Shown in pieces: positions 58,733 through 64,000 of a stretch of DNA of 64,000 bases. Origin of the DNA: Dethiosulfovibrio russensis (lineage in GTDB: Bacteria; Synergistota; Synergistia; Synergistales; Dethiosulfovibrionaceae); contig NZ_JAKGUG010000004.1 of assembly GCF_021568855.1 (NCBI RefSeq), positions 264,240 through 328,239 on the forward strand. Direction: 5' to 3'. Below the pieces are notes generated by a model. It searched no databases. It had not been told where the DNA came from and saw only the letters and a program-made list of their open reading frames with translations. A program made the translations under genes and the position numbers. How positions within the stretch are numbered: the stretch's first letter is position 1; the number at the start of each line of letters is the position of its first letter.

Positions 58733-59233
58733 TCAATGTCGGAACCACTCCATATATGGAACCCCCTTTACGGGAAGCACTATCTTCCCAAGGGGAGGTT
58801 TTTTTGTATCAATAGTATATATGTGAAGGGTCATTCCAGGGGACAAGGTACGGTAGATCGGAGAATAATAAGACAGGCTGAAAGGTCCCGATCTGGATAA
58901 GATACAGTATTTTAGCCTGAATATCTCCTTCTCGGTCGGATCCATCCAGGTAAGACAAATCCTGTCCACACCGTTCCCGTGTTCGGAAATGATCAGGAAA
59001 AAGAATCTACGGTACATGATGGACCGCTGGTAACGATTCGTCAACCATCGGGTCATACGGAATGCCTCGTCTTTGGCACAGTAGTTTCTCCAGTTTTCCC
59101 CGGAGATCACTAAAAAGACCGATCCGACTCCAACGGACAATAAAACCAATACGACCAGTACCTCCAACAGGGTGTAGGCCCGAAGTGGAAGAAAAAAGGG
59201 GGCCCAAGCCCCCTTCTCTCCCCTTCGTCGCAA
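58733..59233 (-). CDS. Type IV pilin-like protein (pseudopilin) with a TTG start
   Basis: A 166-residue protein with a prepilin N-terminus: a basic leader, then A-YTLLEVLVVLVLLSVGVGSV. Cleavage is expected after Ala19, leaving Tyr1 and the Glu5 typical of type IV pilins. After the hydrophobic helix the body is about 115 residues with several Tyr and Trp. No ATG or GTG is available; the TTG just after the iorB stop is the only sensible start, with no ribosome-binding site. The iorB terminator lies inside the leader codons, so only read-through messages would make it. No other pilus genes are nearby. It may serve DNA uptake with comM and dprA, but this is inference. Confidence 0.6.
   Translation of the reverse strand: MRRRGEKGAWAPFFLPLRAYTLLEVLVVLVLLSVGVGSVFLVISGENWRNYCAKDEAFRMTRWLTNRYQRSIMYRRFFFLIISEHGNGVDRICLTWMDPTEKEIFRLKYCILSRSGPFSLSYYSPIYRTLSPGMTLHIYTIDTKKPPLGKIVLPVKGVPYMEWFRH
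59192..59215 (-). terminator. Rho-independent terminator after iorB, inside the pseudopilin leader
   Basis: On the minus strand GGGGGC, a 4-base loop, GCCCCC, then six T. It starts 19 bases after the iorB stop. It lies within the first codons of the pilin-like frame. Confidence 0.85.
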
Positions 59234-59788
59234 CTATCTGGCAGCTTCATACCCCAGTTTTAGGACTTTCAGGTTTTCTTCGACGAAACGGGCGGGAGCC
59301 AGATCCCTTATGGCCTGGTTCATCTCGTCCACAGAGACGCCTCCGACTCCGGCACCGCACATCGCCCCTAGGATCAGGACGTTAAGGAAAAGAAACCGCC
59401 CTCCCATGTGTTCTTTCAGAATAGAGTATCCCCCTATTGGATGAACCTCTATATTGCGGCGCTCCAGAGAACGTTGAAGCCTGTCGTTTCGGAAGACCTC
59501 GGGATCGTATAGGTTGACTACAAGGGTCCCTCCATCCCTCAGATAATGAAGGTTTCTGACCGCCTCGTTCTGGTCGAAGGCGAGCAGTACGTCGGCCTCT
59601 CCTACCTTCACTAGGGGACTGAGATATTCTCCTACCTTGAAGTGGCTCACGACAGAGCCCCCTCTCTGTGCCATGCCATGAACCTCGCTGCCTACGACGC
59701 TACGCCCCTTTTCCATGGCGATGTGCCCCAAAGCCTTGCTGGCAAATAGAATACCCTGACCTCCGGTACCGACTATGACGAACTGCAT
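59234..59788 (-). CDS. iorB: Indolepyruvate:ferredoxin oxidoreductase, beta subunit
   Basis: A 184-residue gamma-type 2-oxoacid oxidoreductase subunit from the ATG at 59788, which has GGAGGAGG upstream and lies 2 bases after the iorA stop. Markers are VIVGTGGQGILFASKALG and GSEVHGMAQRGGSVVSHFKVG. With IorA it decarboxylates aryl pyruvates (from Trp, Phe, Tyr) to aryl-acetyl-CoA while reducing ferredoxin. It is common in amino-acid-fermenting anaerobes. Confidence 0.95.
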   Translation of the reverse strand: MQFVIVGTGGQGILFASKALGHIAMEKGRSVVGSEVHGMAQRGGSVVSHFKVGEYLSPLVKVGEADVLLAFDQNEAVRNLHYLRDGGTLVVNLYDPEVFRNDRLQRSLERRNIEVHPIGGYSILKEHMGGRFLFLNVLILGAMCGAGVGGVSVDEMNQAIRDLAPARFVEENLKVLKLGYEAAR

Positions 59789-59790
59789 AA

Positions 59791-61644
59791 TTAAGCCTCC
59801 TCCCTCGAAACTATGGCCCCGTGGGGACATACGCTCATACAGACACCGCAGTTGACGCAGTATCTCTCGTCTATATAAGCCTTCTTGGAGGACTCGTCGA
59901 AGACCAGCCCGGGACAGTTGAAAGAGGTAATACAGTATTTACAGCCTATGCATACCTCTGGGTCCACCCTTACCGGCCTCGGGGTCGGAGGCTCCTTGAG
60001 GATGGTTATACAGGGATGTTTGAAGATCAATACCGCCGGCTCTTTGTTCTCCCAGGCGTAGGCCCAGGCGTCCTTTACTACGTCGACGTTCTCGTCCACA
60101 TCGTAGGCCTCCACGGTCTTGATGTAGGAGACCCCGCAACCCCGACAGACCTGCTCCAGGTCTATCTGGACTCCTTGGTCGCCCTTCCTCAGCTTCGTCC
60201 CGACGTTGGGACTGGACTGTCCTCCGGTCATGGCGGTGATACGGTTGTCCAGTATGGCGAGCACGAAGGCATGACGGTTGTAGACAGCGCTGGCCAAACC
60301 GGTGAGGCCGCTATGGAAGAAGGTGGAGTCCCCTATGGTGGCGACCACCGGACGTTCTTCTCCGTCGACCTTAGAGGCCAGGTAGAAACCGGAGGCAGCT
60401 GTGACGGCAGCCCCCATATCTATAGCGCTGTCTATTCCTTTCTGCATTATGCCCAAGGTGTAACATCCTATATCGGAGGGATTGATCGCCTTCGGAAGAG
60501 CCTTACGGATAGCGAAGAAGCTGGCCCTGTGAGGGCATCCGGGACAGAGCATCGGAGGTCTGGGGGTTATGTGCATCTCCTCCATAGCCGAACGCACGTC
60601 CTCGTCGATAGACGTCTCGACCTTGTCTCCAAGGCACTTCGCTATGATTTCCTCTATAAGCTCAGGCAGAAGTTCCCCCGCCCTCGGCACAAAACCGTTC
60701 CAACGTCCCATTATCTTGTTACGGTCGTTCAGCTGAGTCTCTATAACTGGGTAGGTCTGTTCTAGTATCAATACTTTTTCGTGGCGAGCTATGAAATCCT
60801 CACACAACTTAACCGGGAGGGGTACGGGAGTGCCTATCTTGAGGATCTCTATGTCGTCCCTACCGCTGGTTCGGATCATGTCTGACAGGAAGGCGAAGGT
60901 GGTACCTCCGGCTATGATACCCAGACGGGCGGCGCCTTTCGCCGGAACGACGTAGTTGTATTTTTCGTAATTTTCCTCGAATTCGCTCCTTATGGCGTCG
61001 TTCTTGTCGTTTAGTCTGGGGTGATTTACCTTGACTCCGGCGGGGAGACATACCCATCTTTTAGGGTCTTTCTTGAACTCATCCTTTCTGGGCGGCAAGA
61101 CCTCGTCCCTAAGAGGAACGTCCTGTCTGGCGTGGTCTACCTTGCCGGTAGGACGAAGCATAGTTACGATACCGTGTCTCTCCGAGAGGTCGTAGGCGTC
61201 GAAGACCATCTCCTTCGCCTCCTCGGCGGTCGACGGATCGAAACATGGGACCTTGGCGAACATGGCGAAATAGCGACTATCCTGTTCCGTCTGAGAACTG
61301 TGAGGACCGGGATCATCGGACACTACGAGCAAAAATCCGCCCTTGAGGTCAAAATGAGCGGTGCTCATAAATGGATCGGCCGCTACGTTGAGTCCGACCT
61401 GCTTCATGATACAGCAGGTCCTCTTTCCTCCGAAGGAGGCCGACACCGCCATCTCGTAGGCTACCTTCTCGTTGGCTCCCCATTCGACCGCGGTCTTGGT
61501 TCCTAACTGGTCCGAATAGACTGCCACGGCAGGAAGGATCTCGGAAGAAGGCGTTCCAGGATAGGCAGTGGCTATCTCGCATCCGGCCTCTACGATACCC
61601 CTCGCTATGGCCTCGTTACCTAACAATATGCTTCTCTTGCTCAA
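59791..61644 (-). CDS. iorA: Indolepyruvate:ferredoxin oxidoreductase, alpha subunit
   Basis: A 617-residue enzyme subunit starting at TTG with GGGGGAG 6 bases upstream. It has the pyrimidine-binding half (ETAYPGTPSSEILPAV region), the thiamine-diphosphate motif GDSTFFHSGLTGLASAVYN, the PCCxGCPHR-like LCPGCPHRASF, and two C-terminal [4Fe-4S] ferredoxin motifs, CIGCKYCITSFNCPG and CVNCGVCMSVCPHG. It oxidises aryl pyruvates, giving energy from aromatic amino acids. The thioesterase gene upstream may release the product acid from CoA (inference). Confidence 0.96.
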   Translation of the reverse strand: MSKRSILLGNEAIARGIVEAGCEIATAYPGTPSSEILPAVAVYSDQLGTKTAVEWGANEKVAYEMAVSASFGGKRTCCIMKQVGLNVAADPFMSTAHFDLKGGFLLVVSDDPGPHSSQTEQDSRYFAMFAKVPCFDPSTAEEAKEMVFDAYDLSERHGIVTMLRPTGKVDHARQDVPLRDEVLPPRKDEFKKDPKRWVCLPAGVKVNHPRLNDKNDAIRSEFEENYEKYNYVVPAKGAARLGIIAGGTTFAFLSDMIRTSGRDDIEILKIGTPVPLPVKLCEDFIARHEKVLILEQTYPVIETQLNDRNKIMGRWNGFVPRAGELLPELIEEIIAKCLGDKVETSIDEDVRSAMEEMHITPRPPMLCPGCPHRASFFAIRKALPKAINPSDIGCYTLGIMQKGIDSAIDMGAAVTAASGFYLASKVDGEERPVVATIGDSTFFHSGLTGLASAVYNRHAFVLAILDNRITAMTGGQSSPNVGTKLRKGDQGVQIDLEQVCRGCGVSYIKTVEAYDVDENVDVVKDAWAYAWENKEPAVLIFKHPCITILKEPPTPRPVRVDPEVCIGCKYCITSFNCPGLVFDESSKKAYIDERYCVNCGVCMSVCPHGAIVSREEA

Positions 61645-61665
61645 GATGACTCCCCCTCTTTTGGA

Positions 61666-62076
61666 TTACGGCCTCTCTGTCGACCGTTCCTCAAGCCATC
61701 GGATAAGGGGGTGACCGCCACGGATCAATTTACCGTCCGGAGTAGCAAAGGCATGGCGGGTCTTCCCCTCTGCCAACAGCTTATCCCCTCTGTACAACCT
61801 ATATTTGAACGTAACGCTATGGGGTTTTACCTGCTCCACCGAGGTATGCAAGGAAAGCTCCTCGTCGTACCTCGCCGGAGATTTATACCTGCAGGAAGCC
61901 TCGACCACCGGCAGGAAGACCCCCTCGTCCTCCCAACTTGCATAGGGCTTTCCCCATTCTCTACATAGAGAGGAACGCCCCATCTCAAACCAAGTGAGAT
62001 AGTTTCCATGGTGCGCTATTCCCATCTGATCGGTCTCGGCATATCTGACGCGAAAAACAAAAACGTTCTCCCTCAA
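61666..62076 (-). CDS. 4-hydroxybenzoyl-CoA thioesterase (YbgC/FadM-like) family protein
   Basis: A 136-residue hot-dog-fold thioesterase. I place the start at a TTG at 62076 because GGGAGG lies 7 bases upstream; an ATG five codons earlier (62091) would leave only about 9 bases of leader after the TATAAT at 62107-62112. The motif VRYAETDQMGIAHHGNYLTWFEMGR has the catalytic Asp. It cleaves acyl- or aryl-CoA thioesters. It is 21 bases upstream of iorA, and the thioesterase-iorA pairing suits release of aryl-acetates made by the Ior enzyme. Confidence 0.88.
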   Translation of the reverse strand: MRENVFVFRVRYAETDQMGIAHHGNYLTWFEMGRSSLCREWGKPYASWEDEGVFLPVVEASCRYKSPARYDEELSLHTSVEQVKPHSVTFKYRLYRGDKLLAEGKTRHAFATPDGKLIRGGHPLIRWLEERSTERP

Positions 62077-62106
62077 GTAAAATCCTCCCATTCGATGTAC
62101 ACTTTC

Positions 62107-62112
62107 ATTATA
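62107..62112 (-). promoter_or_regulatory. Candidate -10 box of the thioesterase-iorA-iorB operon
   Basis: A perfect TATAAT on the minus strand, 15 bases before the ATG at 62091 and 30 before the preferred TTG. The T-rich region upstream gives only a weak -35. Confidence 0.55.
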
Positions 62113-62154
62113 CCGTTTTAGCTCTTTAAAAAAACAATAGAATATTTAAACTAT

Positions 62155-62580
62155 TTACTTTTGTACTGTACAGCGCCGCAGATGTGCAACCTTCATGCAA
62201 TTATCGCTAACCACCTCGAAACCATCTTCCCTTAAGGAGGCCTCCATGGAGGGGTTTTTAGTTCCAGGTTGGAACCATATCGCTGGCTTATAGGGAAGAG
62301 CGTTTAACTCATCTCTCAGTCCTTCCTGAAATCTAGCGGATATGAAAAGCGAGACGATGTCCACCGGATCGTCGATCTCTGCCAAAGAGGAGACACATTT
62401 TTTTCCCAGTATTTCCTTTCCCCTTAACCTAGGATTTATGGGATACAGCTGAACATCGACCGATTTAAGATAGGACATAACGTCGTAGACAGGGCGGTTC
62501 ACCTTGTCCGAAGCTCCTATAACAGCTACTCTTCCTCGATTACATAGGACTCTATCTACAAGATCGTTGGTGGTCATATT
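62155..62580 (-). CDS. CoA-binding domain protein (YccU-like)
   Basis: A 141-residue protein from the ATG at 62580, with AGGAGGA 8 bases upstream. It is a stand-alone CoA-binding Rossmann fold: GRVAVIGASDKVNRPVYDVMSYLKS, YPINPRL, DDPVDIVSLFISA and PAIWFQPGTKNPSMEASL with VVSDNCMKVAH at the end. The matching residues are found in succinyl-CoA-synthetase-type domains. Its function is unknown; some members regulate acyl-CoA metabolism. It is on the same strand as, and upstream of, the thioesterase and ior genes. Confidence 0.9.
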   Translation of the reverse strand, partial: NMTTNDLVDRVLCNRGRVAVIGASDKVNRPVYDVMSYLKSVDVQLYPINPRLRGKEILGKKCVSSLAEIDDPVDIVSLFISARFQEGLRDELNALPYKPAIWFQPGTKNPSMEASLREDGFEVVSDNCMKVAHLRRCTVQK

Positions 62581-62646
62581 TATTCCTCCTTTTTGATTGC
62601 CGTAGACTGAATATCGCACTGTATGGCTCAATTTTATCACGAGGCC

Positions 62647-62674
62647 TTGGCTTATCCGCTTTTCTTGTTATAAT
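62647..62674 (+). promoter_or_regulatory. Promoter of tRNA-Ser
   Basis: TTGGCT, 16 bases, and a perfect TATAAT at 62669-62674, ending 14 bases before the tRNA. The -35 matches 4 of 6 consensus positions. Confidence 0.7.
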
Positions 62675-62688
62675 GTCTGGGTAAACTG

Positions 62689-62776
62689 GGAGGGTTGACC
62701 GAGCGGTCGAAGGTGGCGGTCTTGAAAACCGTTGAGGCGCAAGCTTCCGTGAGTTCGAATCTCACACCCTCCGCCA
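62689..62776 (+). tRNA. tRNA-Ser (anticodon UGA)
   Basis: An 88-base class II tRNA. The acceptor stem GGAGGGT pairs with ACCCTCC, then discriminator G and encoded CCA. The anticodon loop CTTGAAA gives UGA, and a long variable arm follows. A P4-type integrase gene starts 168 bases downstream, so the 3' half of this gene is the likely attachment site of an integrated element. Confidence 0.97.
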
Positions 62777-62787
62777 ATAGCATATTC

Positions 62788-62831
62788 GTAGCCGTCCGGG
62801 AGAGTCCAATACCCGGACGGCTACTGTTTTT
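62788..62831 (+). terminator. Rho-independent terminator after tRNA-Ser
   Basis: A 13-bp perfect stem (GTAGCCGTCCGGG and its complement) with an 11-base loop, followed by TGTTTTT. It lies 11 bases past the tRNA and ends tRNA transcription before the integrase. Confidence 0.9.
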
Positions 62832-62841
62832 GTTGGGGTTG

Positions 62842-62927
62842 TGTGTCCACATTCGACCAGGTAGAATTGAGGTAATCCATGATCGATGTGGCTACAAATG
62901 TGGACACTAGGATATCTGGTGTCCACA
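62842..62927. repeat. Three copies of GTGTCCACA near the integrase start
   Basis: GTGTCCACA occurs at 62843-62851 (plus), as its complement TGTGGACAC at 62899-62907, and again plus at 62919-62927, the last two forming a 9-bp inverted repeat with an 11-base spacer. A fourth copy lies in the integrase gene at 63161-63169. They may be arm-type integrase or repressor sites. Confidence 0.55.
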
Positions 62928-62944
62928 GAACAGGAGGGCACGAT

Positions 62945-64000
62945 ATGCTATCCGACACCCAGATACGCAAACTGAAACCCCAAGACACCCGCTACTCCAT
63001 TCTGGATAGCGACGGGTTATACATCGAAATCCTGCCCACAGGGAAAAAATATTGGCGAATACGTAAAAGAAAACCGGGAGGGAACGGCGAAATACGGCGG
63101 TCTATAGGAGCATATCCTAAGATCGGACTGAAAGAGGCCCGCCAAAAACGAGATGAGTTGGTGTCCACACTACCGGAACTTGGCGGGAAGAAAAACGTGA
63201 ACACATTCGCGGAGCTGGCCCACGAATGGCTCGAGGTCAAAATGTACCCCACGAAAGCTCCCAGGTATATCGAAACCCTCGTATATAAGATAAATAAACT
63301 TCTGATACCCCATATCGGTCACCGCCAGGTCGATACGTTGACCGCTCCGGAGCTTCTGGACGTACTTAGAAAGATAGAGTCTAGAGGAACCATAGAAACC
63401 GCCAGGAGAACTCGTCAGATGTGCGGGCAGATCCTGAGGTACGGAGTGGCTACCGGAAGATGCGACAGAGATATATCGGCGGATCTCAAAGGAGCTCTCC
63501 AAACCGTGCGACATAAACATATGGCCACATTGACCGATCCCGTCCAGATCGGAGGGCTTATGAGGTCCATAGAAGAGGGACTCAAGGGACAAATCAGATT
63601 GACACTCCTCTTCCAGGCATACACATTTGCAAGACCCGGAGAGATTCGAAAAGCGGAATGGAAAGAAATAGAAGCAGACACGTGGAAGATCCCCGCCGCA
63701 AAGATGAAGATGAAGAGGATCCACTGGATTCCTCTATCACGCCAGGCAATCCAAGTCCTGGAAGAACTGCGAGACATCTCCGGGCATTCTCGTTTTTTGT
63801 TTCCTTCGGTCCGCTCTCCCAAGATCCCTATGTCGGATATGACGGTGAACGCCGCCCTTCGTCGCCTGGGGTACGGACAGGAAGAGATGACCGGTCATGG
63901 ATTCCGCTCAATGTTCAGCACTATAGCCAACGAGCATGGCTGGCCACCGGACGTGATTGAGCGCCAGCTGGCTCACGTTCAGAAAAACCAGGTGAGAGCT
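62945..64000 (+). CDS. P4-type phage/island integrase, 3' end missing
   Basis: 352 codons are visible, and the frame is still open at the right edge. The ATG has GGAGGG 7 bases upstream. The N-terminal domain (about 1-80) has LSDTQIRKLKPQDTRYSILDSDGLYIEILPTGKKYWRIRKRK and SIGAYPKIGLKEARQKRDEL, typical of P4-type integrases. A SAM-like core-binding domain follows, then the catalytic domain with Arg in FARPGEIRKAEW, HGFRSMFST and RQLAHVQKN. The Tyr should lie just past the edge. Such enzymes insert elements into tRNA genes, here very likely the adjacent tRNA-Ser. What the element carries is outside the window. Confidence 0.93.
   Translation, partial: MLSDTQIRKLKPQDTRYSILDSDGLYIEILPTGKKYWRIRKRKPGGNGEIRRSIGAYPKIGLKEARQKRDELVSTLPELGGKKNVNTFAELAHEWLEVKMYPTKAPRYIETLVYKINKLLIPHIGHRQVDTLTAPELLDVLRKIESRGTIETARRTRQMCGQILRYGVATGRCDRDISADLKGALQTVRHKHMATLTDPVQIGGLMRSIEEGLKGQIRLTLLFQAYTFARPGEIRKAEWKEIEADTWKIPAAKMKMKRIHWIPLSRQAIQVLEELRDISGHSRFLFPSVRSPKIPMSDMTVNAALRRLGYGQEEMTGHGFRSMFSTIANEHGWPPDVIERQLAHVQKNQVRA

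Noticed and set aside
58741..58806. A plus-strand hairpin followed by a T run near the end of the pseudopilin gene
   Set aside because: No plus-strand gene ends there, and the stem is imperfect; most likely chance.

Overview
This 64 kb window has about 54% GC by eye and almost all genes lie on the minus strand. It looks like a chromosomal segment of an anaerobic, motile bacterium. My best guess is Synergistota (Dethiosulfovibrio-like). This rests on CodY together with Bacillus-like gene order, FapA, FlbD, an orphan FlhB-like/FliK-like pair, and indolepyruvate:ferredoxin oxidoreductase, which is typical of amino-acid fermenters. The phylum is inferred, not proven.

Layout, left to right. 1-600: the end of a histidine-phosphatase gene and a Lys-Glu-Thr tRNA operon with its own promoter. 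647-4769: a DUF501 gene, a YabR-like S1 protein, three unrecognised genes and fapA. 4811-35: a long flagellar/chemotaxis run from fliE (36.0 kb) down to fliA (4.8 kb): fliE-F-G-H-I-J, a transglycosylase, motE-like, fliK, flgD, flgE, flbD, motA, motB, fliL, fliM, fliY, cheY, fliO-P-Q-R, flhB, flhA, flhF, flhG, a PilZ protein, cheB, cheA, cheC, cheD, fliA. 36-39.2 kb: an SSB-like protein, htpG and a second transglycosylase sit between flgC and fliE. 39.3-47.8 kb: flgC, flgB, codY, hslU, hslV, xerC-like, trmFO, topA and a small unknown gene, closely matching the Bacillus subtilis order. 47.9-52.5 kb: a PEP-synthase module of ppsA, a divergent PucR-family regulator, and the PEP-synthase/PPDK regulatory kinase-phosphorylase. 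52.5-58.7 kb: dprA, comM, yraN, an FlhB-C-like gene, a FliK-like gene, rnhB, rbgA, lepB. 58.7-62.6 kb: a lone pseudopilin, iorB, iorA, a thioesterase and a CoA-binding protein. 62.7-64 kb: tRNA-Ser(UGA) followed by a P4-type integrase that runs off the end, the edge of an integrated element.

How it fits together. Most genes needed for the hook-basal body, export gate, export ATPase, motor and CheA/B/C/D/Y adaptation are present. CheW, receptors, filament genes (fliC, fliD, fliS) and flgM are not seen and must lie elsewhere. CodY sits at the head of the flagellar run, consistent with nutrient control of motility. The ppsA and ior genes point to fermentation of amino and keto acids with gluconeogenesis.

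Most notable oddities: an apparent domain duplication inside a very long hook protein FlgE, matched by 285-bp tandem repeats inside a very long hook-length ruler FliK; inverted repeats between ppsA and the PucR-type gene; a TTG-start pseudopilin whose leader contains a transcription terminator; and an unrecognised three-gene block with overlapping frames behind fapA. I saw no CRISPR array, insertion sequence or rRNA. No clearly new defence or biosynthetic system is visible.
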